Shown one piece after another: positions 25,214 to 34,085 of a stretch of 51,835 nt of DNA; the stretch's first letter is position 1; each line of letters starts with the position of its first letter. Both the position numbers and the translations under genes were made by a program. The notes under the pieces were generated by a model, which was not told the DNA's origin, ran no database searches, and saw only the letters and a program-made list of their open reading frames with translations. This DNA comes from Pseudomonadota bacterium (GTDB lineage: Bacteria; Pseudomonadota; Gammaproteobacteria; Steroidobacterales; Steroidobacteraceae): positions 1 to 51,835 of the forward strand of contig JAEWBG010000062.1 in NCBI GenBank assembly GCA_023391335.1, given 5' to 3'.

Positions 25214-25932
25214 AGCTGCCTGCACAACTCGAATCGTTATTCGCGCGCTTCGATCGCCTTACGGTACGCGAGCGTGTGCTGGTTTGCGCGGCACTACTCG
25301 CCGCGTTCGTGATGACTTGGATGATCGCAATCCAAGATCCGCTCGCCTCGAAGTTGCGTTCGGTGAATTCCGAGCTAACCGCGCTGCAAGATTCGCTGAA
25401 TTCGGATGCGGCGATGAGTGGAGCGGAAAGCGATCCCGCGGTGGCCGCACGACGGAAGGCCAAAGAATTGCAGGCGAAGCTCGACGATTTGAATAAAGAG
25501 CTCGCATCCAAAGCTGCAGGATTGATCCCTCCGGAGCGCATGGTGCAGGTCATCCACGATGTCCTCTCGCATCAACGCGGACTCACGCTCGTTAGTCTGC
25601 ACAACAAGCCAGTTACCAGCTTGGTGACTGCGGTACCGGCTCCCGAACCAACACCGCCTTCCGCTGCCGACGAATCCGCTGAGGGCGAGCCGGCTGCAAT
25701 GGGTTCGGCAACTCCGCCTACGCCGGTCGATGCCGGACCTTACGTGCATCCTGTCGAGATCGTCATCGAAGGCAGCTACCTCGATGTACTCGAGTACCTG
25801 CGCGCGCTCGAAGCGCTGCCTTGGCATTTCTATTGGAAGGTGCTCGAACTGAACTCTGGCACTTACCCGCTCAACCGCGTTCGTATCGAACTGAGCACGT
25901 TGAGCATGGATAAGGAGTGGTTAGGCGTATGA
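25210..25932 (+). CDS. mshJ: MSHA pilus biogenesis protein MshJ (PilO-like)
   Basis: A 240-residue inner-membrane protein of PilO/GspM type: one transmembrane helix (about 29-47, VLVCAALLAAFVMTWMIAI), a coiled coil (about 55-105) and a periplasmic ferredoxin-like domain (about 160-240) in which HPVEIVIEGSYLDVLEYLRA is characteristic. A Pro/Ala/Glu-rich linker separates the two. It should dimerise with the PilN-like protein to form the alignment complex. It overlaps both neighbours by ATGA. Confidence 0.82.
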   Translation: MKLPAQLESLFARFDRLTVRERVLVCAALLAAFVMTWMIAIQDPLASKLRSVNSELTALQDSLNSDAAMSGAESDPAVAARRKAKELQAKLDDLNKELASKAAGLIPPERMVQVIHDVLSHQRGLTLVSLHNKPVTSLVTAVPAPEPTPPSAADESAEGEPAAMGSATPPTPVDAGPYVHPVEIVIEGSYLDVLEYLRALEALPWHFYWKVLELNSGTYPLNRVRIELSTLSMDKEWLGV

Positions 25933-26354
25933 AGAAGACCAAACAGGCATGCAGTGCACTGCCCTATTCGCTCCGCGTAACGGCGGCCTACCTTTCAGCA
26001 AGCGCGCGAGCCGCTGCGCCCATCGCTACAGCAGTTGGCTCGATGCTGATCGCTCACGGCGCACGTGCCGAAGCGTTACGCGACCCAACCAAACCGATGA
26101 ATGCGAAAAGTGCGCCGCTCGCAGCGAGCGCGCGTGCCATCCGCGTCGAAGCGATCTTGAGCTCGAGCGAGCGAATGCTCGCGATCGTGAACGGCAAGGT
26201 CGTTCGCGCCGGCGATCGCGTCGGCGACGCCCGCATCGATGAAGTTCTCAGCGACGGTATTCGCTATACGCGAGACGGTCACAGCCAAGTCGCCCGGCTG
26301 GACAGTCATGTGGTTCAGGTGCGGCAGCCGATCGCACCGAAGGACGAGTCATGA
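25929..26354 (+). CDS. mshK: MSHA pilus biogenesis protein MshK
   Basis: A 141-residue exported protein of PilP/MshK type. A long N-terminal region ends with a hydrophobic stretch and AHGARAEA as a likely signal-peptide cleavage zone. It is followed by L-R-D-P-T-K-P, the conserved start of the mature protein in this family, and a compact beta domain (VEAILSSSERMLAIVNGKVV, then AGDRVGDARIDEV). MshK proteins link the inner-membrane alignment complex to the secretin. The signal region (about 48 residues) is unusually long. It overlaps mshJ and mshL by 4 bp each. Confidence 0.75.
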   Translation: MKKTKQACSALPYSLRVTAAYLSASARAAAPIATAVGSMLIAHGARAEALRDPTKPMNAKSAPLAASARAIRVEAILSSSERMLAIVNGKVVRAGDRVGDARIDEVLSDGIRYTRDGHSQVARLDSHVVQVRQPIAPKDES

Positions 26355-27967
26355 TCATCAGGTTATTCAAGTCGCTGCAGCATCTCTCGAACGGCTGGGT
26401 CCGGGTTCTCGCCTTGGCGTCGGCCGTCGCTTTCGTCGCAGCCCCATCCCACGCGCAAGATGCTGCTTCAACCGCCGTCACCGCTGCGGCCGGCGAACCA
26501 CGCTTCAACGTCAACGTCGAAGACGCGCCAGCACGCGCCTTCTTCATGGGCCTCGTGGACGGCACGCCGTACAACATGTTGGTGCATCCGGATGTCGCGG
26601 GCCGCGTCTCGTTGCATCTGAAGCAAGTGACAGTCGAGCAAGTACTCGACGCCGTTCGCGATCTGTATGGATATGACTACCGGCGCGTCAGCACGGGTTT
26701 CATGGTGCTTCCAGCCGCGATACAGACCCGCATCTTCCATATGAACTATTTGGATCTACAGCGAGTCGGCGCGTCCAAAACTCGTATCAGCTCAGGACAA
26801 GTTTCTCAGCGCGATGGATCCAGCAGCGATAGCAGTTCCTCTGCAACGGGTGGCAGCAGCGAACAAACGTCCGATGTCACGGGCACCGAAGTCCTGACAC
26901 GTAACGACTCGGATTTCTGGAAAGGTATCGAGACGGATTTGGGTTTGATCGTTTCCGCCGGCGGACAAGATCGTAGCGTCGTTATCAATCGCCAGTCAGG
27001 TGTGATCGTCGTGCGAGCGATGCCGAACGAATTGCGCGAAGTTCAGGACTACCTCGCGAAGATTCAAAACACCGTCACGCGCCAGGTCGTTCTCGAAGCG
27101 AAGGTAGTCGAGGTCGAGCTGAGCAACGCCTATCAAGCCGGCATCAACTGGACGGCGGTGTTCAAGGACGGGCGTAACACCTATACCGGCGGCCCAGGCT
27201 CCCCGATCGGCGGCTTCGATCGCGATCAGCTCATACCTCAGGGCGGCAGTGCTTCAATCGGCCCCGGCAATCCGATCACGAGCATCTCACGCAGTCTTCT
27301 GGGCGGCGCGTTTGTGCTGGGAGCCGACTTCGCCGACTTCAACGTGCTACTAGAACTGTTGAGCACTCAGGGCCGCACACGCGTTCTTTCCAGCCCACGC
27401 GTTTCCACCTTGCACAATCAGAAGGCGATCATCAAAGCCGGCACCGACGAATTCTTCATCACTGGCGTGCACAGCGACACCACGACCGGCACTGCAACAA
27501 CGACCACCGTCGAATACGAGCTCACACCGTTCTTCTCCGGCGTCGCACTCGATGTGACACCGCAAATCAGCGACGACGGACGCGTGCTGTTGCACATTCA
27601 CCCGACGATCAGCGATGTGACAGATCAGCAAAAGGTTTTGTCAGTGCGCGGCACGACCGACTCATTGCCGCTCGCACTCAGTCAGATTCGCGAATCCGAT
27701 TCGATCGTCGAGGCGCGCAGCGGCCAAGTGATCGTGATCGGCGGCCTGATGCGCGAGCAGCGCAAACGCAACGATTACAAGACCCCTGTTCTCGGCGACG
27801 TGCCGCTCTTGGGCAAGCTGTTCAAGAGCCAGCGCGATCAGACCATCACCAGCGAACTCGTCATCCTGTTGCGGCCGCTCGTGGTTGGCGACTCGGATTG
27901 GGGCCAGCTCGTTGATGAATCGAATCAGCGCGTCGATGCGATGACGGAGAAGGCGAAAATCAAATGA
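26351..27967 (+). CDS. mshL: MSHA pilus secretin MshL
   Basis: A 538-residue outer membrane secretin. It has a signal peptide (cleavage about residue 36, PSHAQ-DA), a short N-terminal STN-like domain (about 52-105, FNVNVEDAPARAFFMGLV), an N1-type domain and the C-terminal secretin domain (about 240-510). The family signature VLSSPRVSTLHNQKAIIKAG and the closing GDVPLLGKLFKS are both present. A Ser-rich insert with SSDSSSSATGGSSEQ (about residues 156-174) lies before the core domain. The multimer forms the channel through which the pilus leaves the cell. ATGA overlaps on both sides. Confidence 0.92.
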   Translation: MIIRLFKSLQHLSNGWVRVLALASAVAFVAAPSHAQDAASTAVTAAAGEPRFNVNVEDAPARAFFMGLVDGTPYNMLVHPDVAGRVSLHLKQVTVEQVLDAVRDLYGYDYRRVSTGFMVLPAAIQTRIFHMNYLDLQRVGASKTRISSGQVSQRDGSSSDSSSSATGGSSEQTSDVTGTEVLTRNDSDFWKGIETDLGLIVSAGGQDRSVVINRQSGVIVVRAMPNELREVQDYLAKIQNTVTRQVVLEAKVVEVELSNAYQAGINWTAVFKDGRNTYTGGPGSPIGGFDRDQLIPQGGSASIGPGNPITSISRSLLGGAFVLGADFADFNVLLELLSTQGRTRVLSSPRVSTLHNQKAIIKAGTDEFFITGVHSDTTTGTATTTTVEYELTPFFSGVALDVTPQISDDGRVLLHIHPTISDVTDQQKVLSVRGTTDSLPLALSQIRESDSIVEARSGQVIVIGGLMREQRKRNDYKTPVLGDVPLLGKLFKSQRDQTITSELVILLRPLVVGDSDWGQLVDESNQRVDAMTEKAKIK

Positions 27968-29772
27968 GTACGTTGGCTCGTAAGAAAGTTCGTCTCGGCG
28001 AACTGCTGCTCGAGCACAAGCTCATCACGGACGAGCAGCTGCAGACTGCGCTCGCCGAGCAAAAGCGCAGCGGTCGAAAACTTGGCCGCGTGATGACGGA
28101 CATTGGGCTCGTCAAAGAAGAAAAGCTCAATGAAGTGCTCGCGCAGCACTTGCAGATCCCGTTCATCGATGTGCGTCAACTCACGCTGGACCAGCAAACC
28201 GTCAAGTTGCTTCCGGAAGTTCAAGCTCGTCGGTTCCGAGCGATGGTGTTGCAGTCCGATGCGCGCGGCTTGCTGATCGGCATGGCGGATCCGACGGATC
28301 TGATTGCATACGACGAACTCGCGACGCGACTGAAGCAACCTCTGCGCGTGGCGCTGGTTCGCGAAGCCGATCTGTTGCGCACGATGGACGTCGTGTATCG
28401 GCGCACGAACGAGATCGCATCCATTGCGCAGGAAGTGCGCGAGGAACTCCGCGAGGGCGACATCGACCTCGAGCAACTGAGTGCGGATGAAGGCTCACCG
28501 GATGCGCCGGTGATTCGCCTCATTCAGACGATGTTCCAAGACGCAGTACAGGTTCACGCGTCTGACTTGCACATCGAACCCGGCGAGAGTGCATTGCGCG
28601 TCCGGCAGCGAGTGGACGGCGTACTACAGGAACAAAAGATCGATGGCCGCCGCGTCGCTGGCGCACTGATCACGCGATTGAAGTTGATGTGCGGTCTGGA
28701 CATCGCGGAGAAACGATTGCCGCAAGACGGTCGCTTCTCGCTCAAGGTCAAAGACAAAATGATCGACGTGCGTCTTTCGACGATGCCAACGCAATTTGGC
28801 GAGTCGGTGGTGATGCGCCTGCTCGATCAATCCGCAAGCTTGATGACGCTAGATCGATTGGGCATGGCACCCGCCATGCTGGAGAAGTTCCGCGGCCTCA
28901 TTAGCCGCAGCGCCGGAATGGTACTCGTGACCGGTCCGACCGGCAGCGGTAAGACCACGACGCTCTACTCCGCTTTGAACTTCCTCAATCAACCCGACAC
29001 GAAAATCATCACCGTCGAAGACCCGGTCGAATACCGCTTGGATCGCGTCAACCAAGTACAGGTGAATCCGAAGATCGGTCTGGATTTCGCACGCGTGCTG
29101 CGTACCACGCTGCGCCAAGATCCGGATGTCATTCTCGTAGGCGAAATGCGCGATCAAGAAACCGTCGACATCGGCCTGCGTGCCGCGATCACCGGGCACT
29201 TGGTCTTCTCGACCCTGCATACGATGAATGCAGTGGCGACGGTGCACCGCCTTCTCGACATGGGCGCGGCGGGTTACATGATTGCCGCTGCCGTGCATGG
29301 CGTGGTTGCTCAGCGCTTGGTCCGTCGCGTCTGCGACAACTGCGCTCAGCCTTCAGAGCCGAATCCGCAGGAACGCGCCTGGCTGTATGCGCAAACAACA
29401 GCCGATCGTATTGCCGAGATGAAGTTCCAGATGGGCGTGGGCTGCACGTACTGCAACCTCACGGGTTATCGCGGTCGAACTGCGATTTACGAGATGCTTG
29501 AAATGGATCGTCAGCTGGCCGATGCGATCCGCCGCGGCAATGCGATTGAATTCTCCGAGCTTGCTCGCAAGCGCGAGGGGTTCACGACGCTCGCAGATGC
29601 CGCTCTCGAACTGGTTGCGAATGGCACCACGAGTGTTTCAGAAGCGATGGGCATCACCAGCGGACTCGATGAAAGCGAGCCGGAAGTGCAGCAAGTCGAG
29701 CAAGTTTCACAGGACGATATTGATTCGTTGCTCAAAGACGCACTTACCGAGGGCACTCGCGCAAGCGCTTGA
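27964..29772 (+). CDS. mshE: MSHA pilus extension ATPase MshE
   Basis: A 602-residue GspE/PilB-type hexameric ATPase that powers pilus extension. The N-terminal MshEN domain (about 1-150) carries the two 24-residue c-di-GMP motifs known from Vibrio MshE: RLGELLLEHKLITDEQL at residue 10 and KLGRVMTDIGLVKEEKL about 30 residues on. In motif I the usual Gly is Lys. The C-terminal part has Walker A GPTGSGKTTT from residue 324, an Asp box, Walker B LVGEMRDQET and a His box. A zinc site follows with CDNC and CTYC. It overlaps mshL by ATGA; mshG follows after 9 bp. Pilus assembly is probably c-di-GMP-responsive. Confidence 0.93.
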   Translation: MSTLARKKVRLGELLLEHKLITDEQLQTALAEQKRSGRKLGRVMTDIGLVKEEKLNEVLAQHLQIPFIDVRQLTLDQQTVKLLPEVQARRFRAMVLQSDARGLLIGMADPTDLIAYDELATRLKQPLRVALVREADLLRTMDVVYRRTNEIASIAQEVREELREGDIDLEQLSADEGSPDAPVIRLIQTMFQDAVQVHASDLHIEPGESALRVRQRVDGVLQEQKIDGRRVAGALITRLKLMCGLDIAEKRLPQDGRFSLKVKDKMIDVRLSTMPTQFGESVVMRLLDQSASLMTLDRLGMAPAMLEKFRGLISRSAGMVLVTGPTGSGKTTTLYSALNFLNQPDTKIITVEDPVEYRLDRVNQVQVNPKIGLDFARVLRTTLRQDPDVILVGEMRDQETVDIGLRAAITGHLVFSTLHTMNAVATVHRLLDMGAAGYMIAAAVHGVVAQRLVRRVCDNCAQPSEPNPQERAWLYAQTTADRIAEMKFQMGVGCTYCNLTGYRGRTAIYEMLEMDRQLADAIRRGNAIEFSELARKREGFTTLADAALELVANGTTSVSEAMGITSGLDESEPEVQQVEQVSQDDIDSLLKDALTEGTRASA

Positions 29773-29781
29773 TGAACTGAT

Positions 29782-31020
29782 ATGCCGGTCTTCAACTACA
29801 CAGGTCGATCACGCCGCGGCGAATATGCCAGTGGCCTGATGGAAGGCGACTCGCCCGACAGCGTCGCATCGCGCTTGCTCGGCAACGGCATCATCCCGAT
29901 CGAGATCAAGCCCGCAAGCATCAAGAAGGACGATGAGCTCACGCGACTCTTGCGGAAGCTTGGCTTCGGTAAGCCTACGACTTCCGATCTCGTGCTGTTC
30001 TCACGACAGATGTACACGATCACGAAGTCAGGTATCCCGTTGCTTCGCGGCATCAAAGGACTGGCGGCATCCACACACAATCCGGTTCTGCGCGAAGCCC
30101 TCGAAGACATCTTGGTGAATCTCGAGGGTGGTCGCGATCTCGCCGGCAGCTTCGCACGCCATCCGAGCATCTTTCCGTCGCTCTACATCAGCATCATCAA
30201 GGTCGGTGAAGAAACCGGAACGTTGGAAGCATCGTTCAAGCGCCTTGCCGAATACATGGCGATGGATCAAGACATGCGCGATCGCATCAAGTCCGCCACG
30301 CGCTACCCAATAATTGTCTTGTGCGTGATTGCGATTGCCATCGCGGTGTTGACGATGTTTGTGATTCCGAAATTCGCGCCGTTATTCGCGGCACTCGGCA
30401 ATAACATTCCGTTGCCGACACGGATCATCATGGGCGTATCCAGTTTTGCTCAGCACAACTGGCATTTCGTGTTGGCTGGAGTGATCGGCGGCATGTTCGC
30501 CTTACGCAATTACGTGAAGACAGACAAAGGAAGACTCCAGTGGGACACATGGAAGCTGAAGCTGCCTGCGATCGGACCGGTGGTTCACCAAGGCATCCTC
30601 GCGCGCATCACTCGCTCACTGTCGATTTCACTGACGGCTGGCATGCCGGTCATTCAGGTGCTGAAGGTGATCGCCCACTCAGCGGGCAATGACTTCATGG
30701 CAGCGAAGGTCATGAAGATACGAGAGGCTGTCGAGAGAGGCGATCCGCTGAGTCGCGCAGCGAGCAGCGTTGGCATGTTTCCGCCGCTCGTGATCCAAAT
30801 GATGGCGGTTGGCGAAGAAACGGGAGACTTATCCGGGTTGTTGGATGAAGTTGCCGGATTCTACGAGCGCGAAGTGGATTACAAACTCAAGAACCTGAGC
30901 GCTGCCATTGAACCGATTCTGGTCGTTGCTGTGGGTGCCATCGTGTGCGTGCTTGCACTGGGCGTGATGCTCCCGATGTGGAACATGATTGCTCAGGTCG
31001 GACATAGCGGCGGCGGTTGA
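29782..31020 (+). CDS. mshG: MSHA pilus inner-membrane platform protein MshG
   Basis: A 412-residue GspF/PilC-type platform protein. Two GspF domains (about 70-192 and 272-395) each carry the conserved G-E-x-T-G turn (VGEETGTLEASFKRL and VGEETGDLSGLLDEV). Three transmembrane helices lie at about 172-195, 225-245 and 378-400. The protein couples rotation or conformational change of the MshE ATPase to pilin insertion. Normal length. It is the last gene of the assembly block; the pilin follows after a 157-bp gap with room for a promoter. Confidence 0.92.
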   Translation: MPVFNYTGRSRRGEYASGLMEGDSPDSVASRLLGNGIIPIEIKPASIKKDDELTRLLRKLGFGKPTTSDLVLFSRQMYTITKSGIPLLRGIKGLAASTHNPVLREALEDILVNLEGGRDLAGSFARHPSIFPSLYISIIKVGEETGTLEASFKRLAEYMAMDQDMRDRIKSATRYPIIVLCVIAIAIAVLTMFVIPKFAPLFAALGNNIPLPTRIIMGVSSFAQHNWHFVLAGVIGGMFALRNYVKTDKGRLQWDTWKLKLPAIGPVVHQGILARITRSLSISLTAGMPVIQVLKVIAHSAGNDFMAAKVMKIREAVERGDPLSRAASSVGMFPPLVIQMMAVGEETGDLSGLLDEVAGFYEREVDYKLKNLSAAIEPILVVAVGAIVCVLALGVMLPMWNMIAQVGHSGGG

Positions 31021-31177
31021 CCGATATGTGAAGCGGTTCACAGGTAAGCCGGCCCTGAGTGACGGCACTCACGAATCTCATCATTGCCCCTACAGTGGAT
31101 TTGGGAAGAGTCGATAAACACTGCAAGTCAGGCACGAATAGCCGGCGTTCTTCGTTAAGCGAATTGGAGTTACCTCA
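31021..31177 (+). promoter_or_regulatory. Pilin upstream region
   Basis: 157 bp between mshG and the pilin gene. The gap and the terminator after the pilin imply a separate, stronger pilin transcript. GATAAA at 31113-31118 is a possible -10 box, but no -35 fits at 16-18 bp. A sigma-54 -24/-12 pair was looked for and not found. Confidence 0.35.
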
Positions 31178-31675
31178 ATGATTAAGTCTTCTCAGCGCGG
31201 CTTTACGCTCATCGAGCTCGTGGTCGTGATCGTGATCCTCGGCATCTTGGCTGCTTTTGCGGTTCCGCGGTTTATGGGCCTCGAAACTGAGGCGCGCGTT
31301 GCGGCGACCAAGAACATGGGCGGAACTCTCCGCAGCGCAGTGGCGATGGCTCATGGCCTATGCGTCGCTCAAGGGTGCACTGACGCCGCCCGGAACATCG
31401 TCATCAATGGTCAAACAGTTCGCTTCGTGTTCCAGTATCCGACTACTGCGACAGTGCGCAACTTAATCGAAAGCACCGAAGGGTTTGCAGTTACCAACAC
31501 CGGCCGCTTCACCAAGAATGGCGCCAAGAACACGGCAAACTGCTGGGTTGAGTATCGCGCCCCGTCTGCCAGTGGTGGGACGCCGGCGATCGCATACCCC
31601 GCGGGCATCATCGGAACTGGAGCAGGCTTCGTCAACGAAAACACCGTGGACTCGGGCCTGCGAACCAACTGCTAA
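31178..31675 (+). CDS. mshA: MSHA-type major pilin (MshA/MshB)
   Basis: A 165-residue type IV pilin. Prepilin peptidase would cut G8|F9 in SSQRGFTLIELVVVIV; E13 is the conserved Glu5 of the mature pilin. A 20-residue hydrophobic helix follows, then a polar globular domain with four Cys, two close together (GLCVAQGCTD) and two later (ANCWVEY and the final Cys). The C-terminal position of the last Cys suits a disulfide-closed D-region. The gene sits alone between an upstream gap and a terminator, the usual arrangement of the most abundant subunit. Which Vibrio pilin (MshA or MshB) it corresponds to cannot be told. Confidence 0.88.
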   Translation: MIKSSQRGFTLIELVVVIVILGILAAFAVPRFMGLETEARVAATKNMGGTLRSAVAMAHGLCVAQGCTDAARNIVINGQTVRFVFQYPTTATVRNLIESTEGFAVTNTGRFTKNGAKNTANCWVEYRAPSASGGTPAIAYPAGIIGTGAGFVNENTVDSGLRTNC

Positions 31676-31700
31676 ACGCGAATGCCTCGGGTAGGAACAC

Positions 31701-31726
31701 AAGAAGGCGCCCCTGGGCGCCTTCTT
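31701..31726 (+). terminator. Terminator after the major pilin
   Basis: A perfect 11-bp stem (AAGAAGGCGCC / GGCGCCTTCTT) with a 4-nt loop follows 25 bp after the stop codon. The T-run is short (CTTTC), so some read-through into the minor pilin genes is likely, giving high pilin and low minor-pilin expression. Confidence 0.85.
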
Positions 31727-31741
31727 GCTTTCGAGCGCCAC

Positions 31742-32260
31742 ATGATCAGCTGCAAGTCATACAAGCTGCACTCAACACGAATCTTCGGACGGAGTCTTTC
31801 TGCGCTCAGCGCTACTCTTCGGCAAAGAGGCTTCACGCTGGTGGAACTCGTCACTTCGCTTGTCATCCTTGCGATCCTCGCAGCAATGGCTGCGCCTTCG
31901 CTGCTCGATCATCGTGCGTTTAGTGAACGCGGTTACGCAGACGAATTGGCCGACGCTGTTCGCTATGCACAGCGCACCGCCATCGCGAGCGGCTGCACAA
32001 CCCGTATCGTTGTCGCGGCGACAAGCTACTCTGCACAGCAACGCAACACGTGCAATGCTGGCGCCTGGAACCGCGTTCTCCTCAAGGGAGACGGCACGCA
32101 GGTCAACGGCACGGCGCCCCCCGGCGTGCTAGCCAATCCAAATCGGACGATCACATTCGACGCATCGGGCAACGTTGTGGGCCCCGCTCCCGGCACTACC
32201 ACGGTCGGCGCGTTTACCATCTCTCTCGACCCGCTATCGAACATCGTCACGGTGTCGTGA
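31742..32260 (+). CDS. mshC: Minor pseudopilin, MshC / GspH-like
   Basis: A 172-residue GspH/FimT-type prepilin. The prepilin cut is G30|F31 in RQRGFTLVEL, followed by a hydrophobic helix and the GspH-like beta domain. The segment ADAVRYAQRTAIASGCTTRI is typical: GspH/FimT proteins show a conserved R-x-x-A helix here. The leader of 30 residues is long for the class, but no later start exists before the cut. ATG 31742 follows the pilin terminator directly. The stop codon TGA overlaps the mshD ATG by one base. Confidence 0.78.
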   Translation: MISCKSYKLHSTRIFGRSLSALSATLRQRGFTLVELVTSLVILAILAAMAAPSLLDHRAFSERGYADELADAVRYAQRTAIASGCTTRIVVAATSYSAQQRNTCNAGAWNRVLLKGDGTQVNGTAPPGVLANPNRTITFDASGNVVGPAPGTTTVGAFTISLDPLSNIVTVS

Positions 32261-32727
32261 TGATCGAACGAAGTGCCATGCGAATAGACCTTCAGAATAG
32301 GCAGATGGGATTCACTCTCGTCGAGCTGATCGTGGCCATCGTGGTAATTGCAATCGCCAGCCTTACGGCAGTTGGACTTACGACTGCGATTTCCACCCGC
32401 AGCGCTGAGGAAATACGACGCGAGCAAGCAATCACCATCGCGAATTCTTACATGCAAGAAATCATCGCGAAGCCATTCACTTCAGCCGGTGGGGGAACTC
32501 GAGCCACTCACAACGATGTTCAGGACTACAACGGGTTGAACGATGCACAAGTGCGCGACCACCTCAATGCAATCGTTCCTGGGCTTGCTGGTTATAGCGC
32601 GCAGGTAGCCGTCATACCGCAGTCATTCGGCGGAATCGGATCCCCGAATGCTCGACTTATTACAGTCACCGTGACAGATCCATCTGGGCAGCAAGTCACC
32701 ATCCAGGCGTTGAAAACCAACACATGA
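32260..32727 (+). CDS. mshD: Minor prepilin MshD
   Basis: A 155-residue prepilin with cut site G17|F18 in RQMGFTLVELIVAIV. The helix is followed by RREQAITIANSYMQEIIAKPF, the segment typical of MshD/PilV proteins. The start at 32260 is fixed by the preceding gene, whose stop codon overlaps it; the open frame upstream lies wholly inside mshC. It overlaps mshO by ATGA. Together with MshC, MshO and MshP it should form the tip complex that primes pilus assembly. Confidence 0.82.
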   Translation: MIERSAMRIDLQNRQMGFTLVELIVAIVVIAIASLTAVGLTTAISTRSAEEIRREQAITIANSYMQEIIAKPFTSAGGGTRATHNDVQDYNGLNDAQVRDHLNAIVPGLAGYSAQVAVIPQSFGGIGSPNARLITVTVTDPSGQQVTIQALKTNT

Positions 32728-33590
32728 AGCGTGTTCATCTGGTTCCAATGCGCCGTCCGCTTTCCGGGTTCACGCTCGTCGAACTCGTGGTCGCGATCAC
32801 CGTGGGGGCAATCGTCGTCGGTATGTCAGTGGCTCTCATGAGCACACCGGTGGACGCTTACATGGCTCAATCTCGAAGAGCCGAGCTCGTACAGGATGCG
32901 GACCGCCTCTCTCGGTGGCTGTTGCAGGACACGCAAGAGGACGTGTTGCCCAACAGCGTGCGGATACTTACGAGTGCTAACACGCGTGTCCTCCAGCTGA
33001 TCAAAACATCGGGCTTGGCCTTTTACGCTCCCGGAAGTTCTACTCCACAGGAGCTCGATTTCTCTCCGGCTGGCGACAGTCTTTTTGATGCCTATGGACG
33101 ATTTCCCAACGGAGTCCAAGCTGGTTGGCGCCTGTCGATCAACAATCCAGGAACCGGACTTGCTGATGCGTATCTTTTGAACTCATCTACACAGGCCGTG
33201 TTGGCAGGAGTGAACAACAATGCGGACAAGGTCCAGCTAAACCCTGCGTTTTGGTTTCGCAGTGGATCCTCTGCATGGAATCGCGTGTACGTCATCAGAG
33301 AGCCTGTGACGTACATATGCAATCTTGGAACTGGGACGCTCCGGCGTTTCAACAATCACGCGCTCGCTGCGAGCATCCCTTCGAGCGAAGCAGACGCTCA
33401 ACTCAATTCGGCAGGGACTCTAGCAAGAACACTTGCAAGCGGCGTCACCGCTTGCACCATTTCATGCGCCAGCTTTTTCAATGGGGTCTGTCAACGCAGC
33501 GTGAAGTTCGACATCACCGTGGGCCGGGGAACGGCGCCGCTGGAATCCATTCGGGTGTTTCAAGAAATGCGCGTGGATAACAACCCATGA
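32724..33590 (+). CDS. mshO: Minor prepilin MshO
   Basis: A 288-residue PilW/MshO-type prepilin, the largest minor subunit, with cut site G15|F16 in PLSGFTLVELVVAI. The long C-terminal domain has four Cys in two pairs (YICNLG, TACTISC and GVCQRS). It overlaps both neighbours by ATGA. In the Vibrio MSHA system MshO corresponds to the J/W-type subunit at the pilus tip. Normal length. Confidence 0.85.
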   Translation: MKRVHLVPMRRPLSGFTLVELVVAITVGAIVVGMSVALMSTPVDAYMAQSRRAELVQDADRLSRWLLQDTQEDVLPNSVRILTSANTRVLQLIKTSGLAFYAPGSSTPQELDFSPAGDSLFDAYGRFPNGVQAGWRLSINNPGTGLADAYLLNSSTQAVLAGVNNNADKVQLNPAFWFRSGSSAWNRVYVIREPVTYICNLGTGTLRRFNNHALAASIPSSEADAQLNSAGTLARTLASGVTACTISCASFFNGVCQRSVKFDITVGRGTAPLESIRVFQEMRVDNNP

Positions 33591-34018
33591 AAGCGCACTG
33601 GACATCATGTGGAAGACAGCGGGGCAGCGCCCTCCTGGTCGCGCTGTTCCTCTTGATTGTGGTCGCGGGATTGGGTGCTGTGGCTATTCGCATCGGATCG
33701 GCCCAGCAGCAAGTTTCCAACCTGACGATCATCGAAGCGCGTGCGAACGCCGCAGCCTACAGTGCACTTGAATATGGTTCCTACATCATTAAAAACGGCG
33801 GACCTGGAAACTGCGCAGTACAACCGGTACCTATTCCAGCAGCGGCCGTTACTCTAAGCGGCTACACAGTCGTGCTTCGATGTACCCGATTGGTCACCGA
33901 TGCCGGTGACGTTTATGACCTGACCGGCACTGCCACCCACAGCGTTTACGGCAATCCCGATTTCGTCCAACGCACTCGGCATCGCCGGGTCAGCGATATA
34001 CCACCTGGATCCTGGTAA
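33587..34018 (+). CDS. mshP: Minor pilus protein MshP (PilX-like)
   Basis: A 143-residue protein of PilX/MshP type. The N-terminus RQRGSALLVALFLLIVVAG lacks the F-T-L-I-E-L form, as usual for this class: G13|S14 precedes a hydrophobic helix, and a Glu in the later IIEARANAAAYSALEYG helix is typical. Two Cys lie in the C-terminal half (GNCAVQ and VLRCTR). It is the last gene of the operon. Other MSHA clusters end with the large mshQ, which is absent here: sodB follows after 67 bp. Confidence 0.8.
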   Translation: MKAHWTSCGRQRGSALLVALFLLIVVAGLGAVAIRIGSAQQQVSNLTIIEARANAAAYSALEYGSYIIKNGGPGNCAVQPVPIPAAAVTLSGYTVVLRCTRLVTDAGDVYDLTGTATHSVYGNPDFVQRTRHRRVSDIPPGSW

Positions 34019-34085
34019 CCCGGAACTTCCCCTCCCCCCGCGCGTTCGCGTCGGTATTCCTCGCCACCGATTCACGGAGCGCGTT

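Noticed and set aside
31021..31177. A sigma-54 promoter before the major pilin, as in some type IV pilus loci
   Set aside because: GGCAC is present near 31131, but no GC pair lies at the required -12 spacing.
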